From contig NZ_CACSKD010000011.1 in the NCBI RefSeq assembly GCF_902706285.1, positions 1-64,000 of the forward strand: a stretch of DNA of 64,000 nucleotides, read 5' to 3'. Of the stretch, positions 40,800 to 50,821 are shown one piece after another. A model generated the notes under the pieces. That model was not told the origin of the DNA. It made no database searches and saw only the letters and a program-made list of their open reading frames with translations. Position numbers and translations under genes: made by a program. The DNA comes from Rhizobium sp. 18055 (GTDB taxonomy: Bacteria > Pseudomonadota > Alphaproteobacteria > Rhizobiales > Rhizobiaceae). Every line of letters starts with the position of its first letter. Position 1 is the stretch's first letter.

Positions 40800-41267
40800 A
40801 TGGAGCGGCGTGCAATTCGCATCGGCGACAGAATGGTCGATAGCGGCGAACTCGCCGAGCGGGGAACTCTGGCAGTGCTGTCTGCTCTGGCCATCATGCT
40901 TCCCATTCTCGATGTTGGCCTTTCCGGCACGACCGACGATATCCTGCTGCACGATTTTCGCTTGCTGGGGGCGGCCGCCTATCTGCTGTCGCTGACCTAT
41001 ATGGCTGCGCTCTTCGGTGTCTTTGCGCGCGGAATGCGCGAGCATATGCGCTTCATCGACCTTGCCGGCCTGATCATGGTCATCGTCGCCGTTTCGCGGG
41101 CGATCTACATGATCGGATGGCGCATGGCGCCTGCGATTGCAACGACGGGCGAGGGCAGTATGGAACCGGCTCATTTCGCCGAGGTTCATCTCTCCTACGG
41201 CAGCCTGCCGCTGCTCCTGCTGCTGCTTGGCAGCATGTGGCACCTGCTCAGATCCTGGCGCAGCTGA
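40800..41267 (+). CDS. Four-helix membrane protein, unknown
   Basis: A 155-residue protein with about four membrane helices (about 21-43, 54-73, 86-104, 132-148). No family recognised. It starts the short plus-strand group with the DUF4174 protein and a proline-rich peptide. ATG 40800 follows AGGGGACAGCATC, a good ribosome site. Confidence 0.65.
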   Translation: MERRAIRIGDRMVDSGELAERGTLAVLSALAIMLPILDVGLSGTTDDILLHDFRLLGAAAYLLSLTYMAALFGVFARGMREHMRFIDLAGLIMVIVAVSRAIYMIGWRMAPAIATTGEGSMEPAHFAEVHLSYGSLPLLLLLLGSMWHLLRSWRS

Positions 41268-41352
41268 CAGGCTGGCATCCGGGCCTTGCCGCCGGCCGGC
41301 CATGGAACTCAAGCCACCAGCACACGTTTCTTCCCGTGACGGGAGAACAAGC

Positions 41353-41784
41353 ATGTCCAGAAGTCTTCTATACGGTGCGACCAAGGTCGATGAGACCAGC
41401 GGCGCCTATGCGGCGATTACAAGCCTCGAGCAGTTCCAATGGAAAAACCGCGTCGTGGTGATCTTCCCCGATAAGGACAATTCCAGAGCGGCCCGCCAGG
41501 AAAACCAGTTGATGGCGGACAGGACGGGTCTGGAGGAGCGCGATATCGTCGTGCTGAAACTTGCAGGCCCGGCAATCCGGTCTCTCTTTGGTGCCAGTAC
41601 GGATCTCGATGCCGAGGCGATCTCCCGTGACCTCGGAGGTCCATCGCCGGGCGAGTTCGCAGCCTTCCTCGTCGGTAAGGACGGCACCGTAAAGCTCAAC
41701 GTCCGTGAGCCGATCAGCACAGGTGAACTGTTTGCGATCATCGATGCGATGCCGATGCGCGCCGCCGACACCGTTGCGCAGTAG
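41353..41784 (+). CDS. DUF4174 family protein
   Basis: A 143-residue protein. ATG 41353 has GGGAG upstream. The pattern Phe-Gln-Trp-Lys-Asn-Arg-Val-Val-Val-Ile-Phe (about 28-38), Ile-Val-Val-Leu-Lys-Leu and Phe-Ala-Ala-Phe-Leu-Val-Gly-Lys-Asp-Gly is that of DUF4174, a thioredoxin-like fold without the Cys pair. No signal peptide in this start. Function unknown. Confidence 0.75.
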   Translation: MSRSLLYGATKVDETSGAYAAITSLEQFQWKNRVVVIFPDKDNSRAARQENQLMADRTGLEERDIVVLKLAGPAIRSLFGASTDLDAEAISRDLGGPSPGEFAAFLVGKDGTVKLNVREPISTGELFAIIDAMPMRAADTVAQ

Positions 41785-41826
41785 CGTCGTATGAAGCCAA
41801 CCCAGAGCACAGAAAAGGAGCGGAAC

Positions 41827-42006
41827 ATGTCCGTGCCCAACGAACCTATGCCCGGCACACCGCCGATGCCCGGACCGGATTGGGCGCCGCAGCCGCCGAT
41901 CCACGAGCCGGAGCCCGACGTCCTTCCTGACGAGCTGCCCAATCCCAATCCGGATGAAAACGACGAACCCGCCAAGCACGCCCAGACTGCGTGGGGCACG
42001 CGCTAA
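41827..42006 (+). CDS. Short proline-rich protein
   Basis: A 59-residue protein, 12 Pro-rich repeats of Pro-Asn/Pro-Glu, acidic, disordered. AAGGAG at 7 bp before ATG 41827 supports translation. Its stop overlaps the convergent LysR gene end by 4 bp. No family recognised. Confidence 0.55.
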   Translation: MSVPNEPMPGTPPMPGPDWAPQPPIHEPEPDVLPDELPNPNPDENDEPAKHAQTAWGTR

Positions 42007-42911
42007 AGGAACATCTGCCGGTCTGCCGCGACCAGCTCCTGCAGGAAATCGACGACGGTGCGCACGCGAACGAGATCGCGTGCGCTTTCGTGATACGTCG
42101 TCCAATAGGCCCGCTCGATCGAGACATCGGGCAATATCCGGATAAGCTCGGGATATTGCCGGGCGATATAGTCGTGCAGGATGCCGATACCGGCGCCGGA
42201 GCGCACGGCTTCCGTCTGGCCGATCGCGGTGGAGATTTCGAACGACGCATCCCAGCTGCGCATCACCGAGGAAGAAAAGTTCAGCGATGCGGTGAAGATC
42301 AGGTCTTCGACATAGCCGATGCGCGGATGCGCCTTCAGCCCGTCGATATCATCGGGTGTGCCATTGGCCTGCAGATAGTCCCGGGACGCGTAGAGCCCCA
42401 GCGTGTAGTCCGTCAGCTTCGAGGAGACCAGGCGACCCTGTTCCGGTCGCTCCAGGGTGATGGCGATATCGGCCTCGCGCTGCGACAGCGAGAAGGAGCG
42501 AGGCACCGGCACCAGCTGGATGCGCAGCTCTGGATGCCGCTGGATCAGCCGTCCCAGCCGCGGCGCCAGAAACGACACGCCGAACCCGTCGGGCGCGCCG
42601 ATCCTCACCGTGCCGGAGATCGAACTGTCGAGATGGCCGAGGCTTGCCTGTGCCCGCAGCATCTCGGTCTCCATCCGCTCGGCGGCATGCAGAAAGATCT
42701 CGCCTTCCTGGGTCAACTCGCAGCCATTGGTGCGCCGCACCAGCAGCCGCGTCTTCAGCCGCTCCTCCAGGTTCGTCACCCGGCGACCGAGCGTGGCATG
42801 GTTGACGCCAAGCCGTTTCGACGCCGCCAGGATCTGACCGGTTCGCGCCACGGCCAGGAACATACGCACATCATCCCAGTCCAAACCGGCCTCCGACTTT
42901 AATTTTTGCAC
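42003..42911 (-). CDS. LysR-type transcriptional regulator
   Basis: A 302-residue LysR regulator: helix-turn-helix at about 14-70 (Gly-Gln-Ile-Leu-Ala-Ala-Ser-Lys-Arg-Leu-Gly-Val-Asn-His-Ala-Thr-Leu) and a substrate-binding domain from about 95. It starts at a GTG placed within the TTGCACAA box. It is divergent from mmsA with 84 bp between, so it probably controls mmsA and itself. The ligand is likely an intermediate of valine or inositol breakdown, by inference. Confidence 0.88.
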   Translation of the reverse strand: MQKLKSEAGLDWDDVRMFLAVARTGQILAASKRLGVNHATLGRRVTNLEERLKTRLLVRRTNGCELTQEGEIFLHAAERMETEMLRAQASLGHLDSSISGTVRIGAPDGFGVSFLAPRLGRLIQRHPELRIQLVPVPRSFSLSQREADIAITLERPEQGRLVSSKLTDYTLGLYASRDYLQANGTPDDIDGLKAHPRIGYVEDLIFTASLNFSSSVMRSWDASFEISTAIGQTEAVRSGAGIGILHDYIARQYPELIRILPDVSIERAYWTTYHESARDLVRVRTVVDFLQELVAADRQMFL

Positions 42912-42966
42912 AACGGTTGCTTAAAGCTGTTCATTGATTTGTGCAAATTGAAGTGCGATTGTGCAT
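42906..42966. promoter_or_regulatory. LysR operator region with TTGTGCA repeats
   Basis: TTGCACAA (42906-42913) and TTGTGCAA (42939-42946) are inverted copies; TTGTGCAT (42959-42966) is a third, 20 bp further. They occupy the divergent region between the LysR gene and mmsA. Confidence 0.6.
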
Positions 42967-42995
42967 CATTCAAGAAAACAAGAGGAGGCACATCC

Positions 42996-44492
42996 ATGCG
43001 TGAGATTGGTCATTTTATCGGCGGCAGGCACGTCGTCGGTTCGAGCGGTCGTTCGAGCAACGTCTTCAACCCGGCAACGGGCGAGATCCAGGCAACGGTA
43101 GCACTTGCCAGCAACGAGGAAATGCGCGCCGCCGTCGAGAACGCCAAGGCAGCGCAGCCGAAGTGGGCTGCCACCAACCCGCAGCGCCGTGCCCGCGTTT
43201 TCTTCAAGTTCGTCGAGCTTCTCAACAAGCACATGGATGAGCTGGCCGAACTGCTCTCCAGGGAGCACGGCAAGACCATCGAAGATTCCAAGGGCGATGT
43301 CATTCGCGGCCTCGAAGTCTGTGAATTCGTCTGCGGCATTCCGCATCTGCAGAAGGGCGAATTCACCGAGGGTGCCGGCCCTGCGATCGACATGTACTCG
43401 ATGCGCCAGGCCGTCGGCATCGGCGCCGGCGTCACCCCGTTCAACTTCCCTGCAATGATCCCGATGTGGATGTTTGCGCCGGCCATCGCCTGCGGCAACG
43501 CCTTCATCCTGAAGCCGTCCGAGCGCGATCCTTCGGTGCCGATGCGCCTCGCCGAACTGATGATCGAAGCGGGCCTGCCTGCCGGCATCCTCAACGTCGT
43601 CAACGGCGACAAGACCGCCGTCGACGCGATCCTTACCGATCCCGATATCAGCGCCGTGTCCTTCGTCGGCTCCACCCCGATCGCCCGTTACGTCTATGGC
43701 ACCGCCGCGATGAACGGCAAGCGCGCCCAGTGCTTCGGCGGCGCCAAGAACCACATGATCATCATGCCGGATGCCGATCTCGACCAGGCCGTCAACGCCC
43801 TGATGGGCGCCGGCTACGGTTCGGCCGGCGAGCGCTGCATGGCGATCTCGGTCGCTGTTCCGGTCGGTGAGGAAACCGCCAACCGCCTGATCGAAAAGCT
43901 GACGCCGAAGATCGAGTCGCTGCGCATCGGCCCCTACACCGATGACAAGGCCGACCTCGGCCCCGTCGTCACCAAGGAAGCCAAGGCCCGCATCACCGGC
44001 CTGATCGATCGTGGTGTCGAAGAGGGCGCAAGCCTCGTCGTCGACGGTCGCGGCTTCAAGCTGCAGGGCTACGAGGACGGTTATTTCGTCGGCGGCTGCC
44101 TGTTCGACAACGTCACGCCTGACATGGACATCTACAAGACCGAAATCTTCGGACCGGTTCTCTCGGTGGTTCGCGCCAAGAGCTATGAGGAAGCGCTCGA
44201 TCTGCCGATGAAGCACGAATATGGCAATGGCGTTGCGATCTACACCCGCGATGGCGATGCGGCCCGCGATTTCGCATCGCGCATCAACATCGGCATGATC
44301 GGCATCAACGTTCCGATCCCGGTTCCGCTGGCTTACCACTCCTTCGGCGGCTGGAAGGCTTCGAGCTTCGGCGACCTCAACCAGCACGGCTCGGATTCGA
44401 TCAAATTCTGGACAAAGACCAAGACGATCACCGCCCGTTGGCCTTCGGGCATCAAGGACGGTGCCGAATTCGTCATGCCGACAATGAAGTAA
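42996..44492 (+). CDS. mmsA: CoA-acylating methylmalonate-semialdehyde dehydrogenase
   Basis: A 498-residue aldehyde dehydrogenase that converts methylmalonate or malonate semialdehyde to propionyl- or acetyl-CoA with NAD, in valine, thymine and inositol catabolism. Thr-Pro-Phe-Asn-Phe-Pro (about 147-152) is in the cofactor site, and Cys281 in Gly-Glu-Arg-Cys-Met-Ala is the catalytic nucleophile with the family-specific context. AGGAGG precedes ATG 42996. A terminator follows. Likely under the divergent LysR gene. Confidence 0.93.
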   Translation: MREIGHFIGGRHVVGSSGRSSNVFNPATGEIQATVALASNEEMRAAVENAKAAQPKWAATNPQRRARVFFKFVELLNKHMDELAELLSREHGKTIEDSKGDVIRGLEVCEFVCGIPHLQKGEFTEGAGPAIDMYSMRQAVGIGAGVTPFNFPAMIPMWMFAPAIACGNAFILKPSERDPSVPMRLAELMIEAGLPAGILNVVNGDKTAVDAILTDPDISAVSFVGSTPIARYVYGTAAMNGKRAQCFGGAKNHMIIMPDADLDQAVNALMGAGYGSAGERCMAISVAVPVGEETANRLIEKLTPKIESLRIGPYTDDKADLGPVVTKEAKARITGLIDRGVEEGASLVVDGRGFKLQGYEDGYFVGGCLFDNVTPDMDIYKTEIFGPVLSVVRAKSYEEALDLPMKHEYGNGVAIYTRDGDAARDFASRINIGMIGINVPIPVPLAYHSFGGWKASSFGDLNQHGSDSIKFWTKTKTITARWPSGIKDGAEFVMPTMK

Positions 44493-44519
44493 GCTGTTGT
44501 AAAAATTAGGCTTTGGAAC

Positions 44520-44543
44520 CGGGCTCCGAAAGGGGCCCGTTTT
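44520..44543 (+). terminator. Rho-independent terminator after mmsA
   Basis: 8-bp stem CGGGCTCC/GGGGCCCG (one G-T pair), GAAA loop, TTTT. Confidence 0.8.
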
Positions 44544-44610
44544 CGTTCATGGCCGTCTTCGGCCAGTCAGGTAAACGTGATTCATTTTTTCATATTTTGG
44601 CATTTTGGAA

Positions 44611-44639
44611 TTGTTCAAAACTACCAAAGCCTCTATATA
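44611..44639 (+). promoter_or_regulatory. Promoter of rirA
   Basis: TTGTTC (44611-44616), 17-bp spacer, TATATA (44634-44639). An imperfect inverted repeat TTTTGGAA/TTCAAAA overlaps -35 and could be an iron-regulator site. Confidence 0.55.
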
Positions 44640-44671
44640 AGCAATTAACGAGAACGATTCTGGAGATCGGC

Positions 44672-45154
44672 ATGCGTTTGACCAAGCAGACCAACTATGC
44701 GGTTCGCATGTTGATGTACTGCGCTGCCAATGACGGCAACCTGAGCCGGATCCCGGAGATCGCCAAGGCATACGGCGTTTCCGAGCTTTTCCTGTTCAAG
44801 ATCCTGCAGCCCCTGAACAAGGCTGGCCTGGTAGAAACCGTGCGCGGTCGCAATGGCGGCGTGCGTCTCGGCAAGCCGGCCGAAAAGATCAGCCTGTTCG
44901 ATGTTGTGCGCGTCACCGAAGACAGCTTCGCCATGGCCGAATGCTTCGAAGACGATGGTGACGTCGATTGCCCGCTGATCGACAGCTGTGGTCTGAACTC
45001 GGCACTTCGCAAGGCGCTGAACGCCTTCTTCGACGTGCTGTCGCAGTATTCGATCGACGACCTCGTCAAGGCGCGTCCGCAGATCAACTTTCTGCTCGGC
45101 ATCACCGGTGAACAGCATTACCGCAAGCCGGCAGTGGTCGCTCCGGCCGCCTAA
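44672..45154 (+). CDS. rirA: Iron-responsive Rrf2 regulator RirA
   Basis: A 160-residue Rrf2-family repressor. It starts Met-Arg-Leu-Thr-Lys-Gln-Thr-Asn-Tyr-Ala-Val-Arg-Met-Leu at ATG 44672, with the winged helix at about 28-66 (Gly-Val-Ser-Glu-Leu-Phe-Leu-Phe-Lys-Ile-Leu). Cys91, Cys100 and Cys106 are the cluster ligands. In rhizobia RirA with its Fe-S cluster represses iron uptake genes when iron is sufficient. Length and sequence match closely. Confidence 0.95.
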   Translation: MRLTKQTNYAVRMLMYCAANDGNLSRIPEIAKAYGVSELFLFKILQPLNKAGLVETVRGRNGGVRLGKPAEKISLFDVVRVTEDSFAMAECFEDDGDVDCPLIDSCGLNSALRKALNAFFDVLSQYSIDDLVKARPQINFLLGITGEQHYRKPAVVAPAA

Positions 45155-45175
45155 AGTAGCAAATTCGATTTATCC

Positions 45176-45218
45176 ACAACCGCAGTCACCCATGGTGTCT
45201 GCGGTTGTTTCGTTTTCG
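45176..45218 (+). terminator. Rho-independent terminator after rirA
   Basis: Perfect 10-bp stem ACAACCGCAG/CTGCGGTTGT followed by TTTCGTTTT. Confidence 0.85.
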
Positions 45219-45489
45219 GATTCGGCTGTGGAAACGCGTTACGCATAGAAGCATAGGGTTGTCTGTCTGCTGAAATTATAGAAAATTCTCTACGTATTGG
45301 CAAATTATCCGAGAATATCTCCAAAAATAGACGATTTTCAGCTAAAATTACTAAAGTTGACCGACTGGAAAATTCTTCAATCGCGGTCGTTGATTTCAGC
45401 AAATAAATATCGTTCCATCTGCGCTCGATCCGGAGGCATAATCCGGCATCAGAAAAACTTATAAAAGAACAAACCTGGGAAACGAAATC
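45219..45489 (+). other. AT-rich upstream region of dppA
   Basis: About 270 bp much richer in A and T than the surroundings, with GAAAATTCT repeated at about 45285 and 45370. No gene is seen. It should hold the dpp promoter, but no convincing -35/-10 pair could be fixed. Confidence 0.5.
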
Positions 45490-47085
45490 ATGAAAAAGAT
45501 CTCTGTCCTTCTGGCAGCGACTGTTTTGGCTTCTGCCATGGCGTCGACGGCCTGGTCGAAGACGCTCGTATACTGCTCGGAAGGATCGCCGGAAGGCTTC
45601 GATCCTGCCATCTACACCGCAGGCACGACGTTCGACGCCTCTTCGCGTACCGTCTACAGCCGCCTGGTCGAGTTCAAGCATGGCAAGACCGAAGTCGAGC
45701 CGGGCCTGGCCGATAGCTGGGCCGTTTCCGACGATGGCCTGACCTACACCTTCAAGCTGCACCCTGGCGTCAAGTTCCAGACCACGGACTTCTTCACGCC
45801 GACCCGCGAGCTGAACGCAGACGACGTCGTCTTCTCGTTCGAGCGCCAGCTGAAGGCTGATAGCCCCTGGGCCAAATACGTTGCCGGCGTTTCCTACGAA
45901 TACGCTGCCGGCATGGGCTTCCCTGACCTGATCAAGTCGGTCGAAAAGGTCGATGATCTCACCGTCAAGTTCACGCTCAACCATCCGGAAGCGCCGTTCC
46001 TTGCCGACCTCGCGATGGACTTCGCTTCGGTCGTTTCCAAGGAATATGCCGACAAGCTTCAGGCTGACGGCAAGATGGAACAGATGAACCAGATGCCGCT
46101 CGGCACCGGTCCGTTCACCTTCGTTGCCTACCAGCCGGATGCCGTCATCCGCTACAAGGCCAACGAAACCTACTTCAAGGGCAAGGAAAAGATCGACGAT
46201 CTGGTGTTCGCGATCACGCCTGACGCCTCCGTTCGCACGCAGAAGCTCAAGGCTGGCGAATGCCACATCATGCCTTACCCGAACGCTGCCGACGTCAAGG
46301 ATCTGAAGGCTGATTCCAGCCTCAAGGTTCTCGAACAGCCGGGCCTGAACGTTTCCTACCTCGCCTACAACACGCTGCAGGCGCCGTTCGACAAGCCTGA
46401 AGTGCGCAAGGCGCTGAACATGGCGATCAACAAGCAGGCGATCGTCGATGCGGTCTTCCAGGGCGCTGGCCAGGTTGCCAAGAACCCGATCCCGCCGACG
46501 ATGTGGTCCTACAACGACGCCGTCAAGGACGATGCCTACAACCCTGACGAAGCCAAGAAGATGCTTGAAGCCGCTGGCGTCAAGGATCTGAGCATGAAGA
46601 TCTGGGCTATGCCCGTCTCGCGTCCGTACATGCTGAACGCACGTCGCGCTGCCGAGCTGATGCAGGCTGACCTTGCAAAGGTCGGCGTCAAGGTGGACAT
46701 CGTCACCCACGAATGGGCCGAATATCTGAAGCTCTCCAAGGCGAAGGACCGTGACGGCGCTGCGATCCTCGGCTGGACCGGCGACAATGGCGATCCTGAC
46801 AACTTCCTCGACACGCTGCTGGGCTGCGAAGCCGTTGGCGGCAACAACCGCGCACAGTGGTGCAATCCTGAATTCGACGCCCTCGTGAAGAAGGCCAAGA
46901 AGACGGCAGACGTCGCAGAGCGCACCAAGCTCTACGAAGAAGCACAGGTCGTCTTTAAGAAGGAAGCACCTTGGGCGACGATCGACCATTCGACCGAATT
47001 CGTTCCGATGAGCGCCAAGGTGTCCGGCTACGTGCAGGATCCGGTCGGTGTTCACCGCTTCGATGGCGTTGATATCGCCGAATAA
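45490..47085 (+). CDS. dppA: Dipeptide ABC transporter, periplasmic binding protein
   Basis: A 531-residue family 5 solute-binding protein with signal peptide (about 1-23, cleavage near Ala-Trp-Ser-Lys). Tyr-Ser-Arg-Leu-Val-Glu-Phe, Pro-Gly-Leu-Ala-Asp-Ser-Trp and Asp-Asp-Val-Val-Phe-Ser-Phe are hallmarks, and the overall look is DppA rather than OppA. It captures di- or tripeptides (some members bind haem or aminolevulinate). First of five genes; large hairpins follow it. Confidence 0.92.
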   Translation: MKKISVLLAATVLASAMASTAWSKTLVYCSEGSPEGFDPAIYTAGTTFDASSRTVYSRLVEFKHGKTEVEPGLADSWAVSDDGLTYTFKLHPGVKFQTTDFFTPTRELNADDVVFSFERQLKADSPWAKYVAGVSYEYAAGMGFPDLIKSVEKVDDLTVKFTLNHPEAPFLADLAMDFASVVSKEYADKLQADGKMEQMNQMPLGTGPFTFVAYQPDAVIRYKANETYFKGKEKIDDLVFAITPDASVRTQKLKAGECHIMPYPNAADVKDLKADSSLKVLEQPGLNVSYLAYNTLQAPFDKPEVRKALNMAINKQAIVDAVFQGAGQVAKNPIPPTMWSYNDAVKDDAYNPDEAKKMLEAAGVKDLSMKIWAMPVSRPYMLNARRAAELMQADLAKVGVKVDIVTHEWAEYLKLSKAKDRDGAAILGWTGDNGDPDNFLDTLLGCEAVGGNNRAQWCNPEFDALVKKAKKTADVAERTKLYEEAQVVFKKEAPWATIDHSTEFVPMSAKVSGYVQDPVGVHRFDGVDIAE

Positions 47086-47103
47086 GCAAATCTATGCAAA
47101 GAT

Positions 47104-47155
47104 GCCCGGCAAGACCGGGCTTGGCCGGCGGTCAGGAGTGATACCTGACCGCCGG
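47104..47155 (+). promoter_or_regulatory. Two stem-loops between dppA and dppB
   Basis: GCCCGG/CCGGGC with 5-base loop (47104-47120), then a perfect 12-bp stem CCGGCGGTCAGG/CCTGACCGCCGG with 7-base loop (47125-47155). No T-run; likely protects dppA mRNA and lowers downstream expression. Confidence 0.7.
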
Positions 47156-47174
47156 ACTAATATGGACATATGAC

Positions 47175-48179
47175 ATGTTTCGATTTTTCATCGGGCGCCT
47201 TGCGGTCCTGATCCCCACCTTCCTCGGTGTTTCCATCATCGCCTTCGCGTTCATCCGCCTGCTGCCCGGAGATCCGGTCATGCTGATGTCGGGCGAGCGC
47301 GTCATGGCGCCGGAACGCCACGCCGAAATCATGCACGATCTCGGTCTCGACCGGCCCGTCTACGTCCAGTACCTCGATTACCTCGGTAATCTCGTGCAGG
47401 GTGATCTCGGCTCGTCGATCGTCACCAAGCGGCCGGTGCTACAGGAGTTCCGCTCGCTGTTCCCGGCAACGCTGGAACTGTCGATCTGCGCCATGCTGTT
47501 CGCCGTCATCCTCGGCATCCCGGCCGGCATCTTCGCCGCCGTCAAGCGGGGGACCTGGTTCGACCAGGGCGTGATGGGTGTGGCCCTGGTCGGCTATTCG
47601 ATGCCGATCTTCTGGTGGGGCCTGCTGCTCATCGTGCTGTTCTCGAATACGCTGCACTGGACGCCGGTCTCCGGCCGTATCTCGCTGATGTATTTCTTCA
47701 AGCCTGTCACCGGCTTCATGCTGATCGACAGCCTGATCTCCGGCCAGGCCGGCGCCTTCAAGTCGGCCTTCCAGTCGCTGATCCTGCCGACCATCGTGCT
47801 CGGCACCATCCCGCTCGCCGTCATTGCCCGCCAGACGCGCTCGGCGATGCTGGAGGTTCTCGGCGAAGACTATGTCCGCACCGCGCGCTCCAAGGGCCTT
47901 GCGCCTCTGCGCGTCGTCGGCGTCCATGCGCTGCGCAATGCGATGATCCCGGTCATCACCTCGATCGGCCTGCAGGTGGGCGTCTTGCTGGGGGGGGCGA
48001 TCCTGACGGAAACCATCTTCTCCTGGCCGGGTATCGGCAAGTGGATGGTCGATGCCGTGTTCAAGCGTGACTATACGGTCGTGCAGGGCGGTCTGCTGCT
48101 GATCGCCGGCATCATCATGCTGGTCAATCTGCTCGTCGATCTCACCTATGGTCTCATCAACCCACGCATCAGGCACTAG
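47175..48179 (+). CDS. dppB: Dipeptide ABC transporter permease
   Basis: A 334-residue inner-membrane permease with six helices. Starts Met-Phe-Arg-Phe-Phe-Ile-Gly-Arg-Leu. The cytoplasmic coupling motif is near 210-240 (Ala-Arg-Ser-Lys-Gly-Leu). It forms the channel with DppC. Confidence 0.92.
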   Translation: MFRFFIGRLAVLIPTFLGVSIIAFAFIRLLPGDPVMLMSGERVMAPERHAEIMHDLGLDRPVYVQYLDYLGNLVQGDLGSSIVTKRPVLQEFRSLFPATLELSICAMLFAVILGIPAGIFAAVKRGTWFDQGVMGVALVGYSMPIFWWGLLLIVLFSNTLHWTPVSGRISLMYFFKPVTGFMLIDSLISGQAGAFKSAFQSLILPTIVLGTIPLAVIARQTRSAMLEVLGEDYVRTARSKGLAPLRVVGVHALRNAMIPVITSIGLQVGVLLGGAILTETIFSWPGIGKWMVDAVFKRDYTVVQGGLLLIAGIIMLVNLLVDLTYGLINPRIRH

Positions 48180-48188
48180 GAGCGGCAC

Positions 48189-49079
48189 ATGAGCACGACA
48201 AACACCAAGTCTGCCCAGCCCTCCGCCCTGTCGGAGTTCTGGTACTATTTCTCTCGCAACAAGGGCGCGGTCATCGGCCTCGTCGTCTTTCTCTTCGTGC
48301 TGCTGATGGCGATCTTTGCACCGATCGTCGCGCCGCACGATCCGATCGTGCCCTATAGCGGCATGCAGCGCCTGCCGCCGGCATGGTCGGAAGGCGGCAA
48401 CAGCTCGTTCCTGCTCGGCACCGATGCCGTCGGCCGGGATATGCTGTCCCGCCTGATCTACGGCACCCGCTTCTCGCTGTTCATCGGCCTCGTCGTCGCC
48501 TCGCTGTCGGCGGTCGCCGGCGTGCTGCTCGGCCTGTTTGCCGGCTATTTCCGCGGCCGCACCGATACCATCATCATGCGCGTCATGGATATCATCCTGG
48601 CCTTCCCGTCGCTGCTTCTGGCCCTCGTGCTGGTCGCCGTTCTCGGTCCCGGCCTGCTGAACGCCATGATCGCCATCTCGATCGTCAACCAGCCGCACTT
48701 CGTCCGCCTGACGCGTGCAGCCGTCATCAGCGAGCGTGAGAAGGAATATGTCGTCGCCTCCCGCGTCGCCGGCGCCGGCACGCTGCGGCTGATGTTCAAG
48801 ACCATCCTGCCGAACTGCCTGGCACCGCTGATCGTCCAGGCAACGCTCGCCTTCTCGGCAGCGATCCTCGATGCGGCGGCGCTGGGCTTCCTCGGCATGG
48901 GCGCACAGCCGCCGACACCTGAGTGGGGCACGATGCTGGCCGATGCCCGCGAGTTCTTCCAGAGCTCGCCGTCGCTCGTCACTTTCCCGGGTCTCTGCAT
49001 CCTCATCACCGTTCTCGCCATCAACCTGATGGGCGACGGCCTGCGCGATGCGCTCGATCCCAAACTGAAGAGGTCCTGA
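48189..49079 (+). CDS. dppC: Dipeptide ABC transporter permease
   Basis: A 296-residue permease: cytoplasmic N-terminus, first helix at about 26-48, then the five-helix transport domain. Gly-Thr-Asp-Ala-Val-Gly-Arg-Asp (about 77-84) is characteristic of DppC. Only 9 bp separate it from dppB and 1 bp from dppD. Confidence 0.92.
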   Translation: MSTTNTKSAQPSALSEFWYYFSRNKGAVIGLVVFLFVLLMAIFAPIVAPHDPIVPYSGMQRLPPAWSEGGNSSFLLGTDAVGRDMLSRLIYGTRFSLFIGLVVASLSAVAGVLLGLFAGYFRGRTDTIIMRVMDIILAFPSLLLALVLVAVLGPGLLNAMIAISIVNQPHFVRLTRAAVISEREKEYVVASRVAGAGTLRLMFKTILPNCLAPLIVQATLAFSAAILDAAALGFLGMGAQPPTPEWGTMLADAREFFQSSPSLVTFPGLCILITVLAINLMGDGLRDALDPKLKRS

Positions 49080-49080
49080 T

Positions 49081-49931
49081 ATGGCACTTCTCGAAATTGA
49101 AAACCTCGTCGTCGAGTTCCAGACCTCGACCGGCACCTTCCGCGCCGTCGATGGCGTGTCGATGAAGGTCGATGCCGGCGAAGTGCTGGCGATCGTCGGC
49201 GAATCCGGCTCCGGCAAGTCGGTCTCGATGCTCGCCGCCATGGGCCTCCTGCCCTGGACGGCAAAGGTCACCGCCGACAAGCTGATCTTCGACGGCCGCA
49301 ACCTGCTCGGCATGTCGCCAAGCGAGCGGCGCAAGATTATCGGCAAGGACATGTCGATGATCTTCCAGGAGCCGATCGCCAGCCTTAACCCGTGCTTCAC
49401 CGTCGGCTTCCAGATCGAGGAGGTTCTGCGCATCCACCTTGGCATGAACAAGTCGGCCCGCCGCAAGCGCGCCATCGAGCTGTTCGAGGCCGTCGGTATT
49501 CCCAACCCCGCCGAGCGCCTCGGCCACTTCCCGCACCAGATGTCGGGTGGCCAGTGCCAGCGTGTGATGATTGCCATCGCCATCGCCTGCAATCCGAAGC
49601 TGCTGATCGCTGACGAGCCGACGACGGCACTCGACGTGACGATCCAGAAGCAGATCCTCGATCTCCTGATGCGCCTCCAGGTCGAGCACGGCATGGGCCT
49701 GATCATGATCACCCACAATATGGGTGTCGTGGCCGAAACCGCCGATCGCGTCATCGTCCAGTACAAGGGTCGCAAGATGGAGGAGGCCGACGTGCTCTCC
49801 CTCTTCGAAGCCCCGAAGAGCGATTACACCCGCGCGCTGCTGTCGGCTCTGCCCGACAATGCCACCGGTGACCGCCTGCCGACCATCGGCGAGATTTTCA
49901 ATCCGGATAAAACCGTGGGGGGAGCTGCCCA

Positions 49932-49935
<4 letters not shown>
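49081..49935 (+). CDS. dppD: Dipeptide ABC transporter ATPase
   Basis: A 284-residue ATPase: Walker A Gly-Glu-Ser-Gly-Ser-Gly-Lys-Ser (40-47), signature Ser-Gly-Gly-Gln (154-157), Walker B Leu-Leu-Ile-Ala-Asp-Glu-Pro (174-180). The usual C-terminal Cys motif of DppD proteins is absent, so the tail is short. It overlaps dppF by 4 bp. Confidence 0.92.
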
Positions 49936-50768
<833 letters not shown>

Positions 50769-50821
50769 GCCTGGGTCTCCGGCTTCGGCGGATCGTGCCG
50801 GAGTGAGGAGTGAGAATAGCA

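Noticed and set aside
45151..47055. 634-codon open frame on the minus strand opposite dppA
   Set aside because: It is the codon-bias shadow of dppA, with Arg/Asp/Val-rich composition and no family pattern.
47439..49775. 778-codon open frame opposite dppB, dppC and dppD
   Set aside because: Antisense to three clear transporter genes and full of low-complexity Asp/Glu/Arg/Gln stretches.
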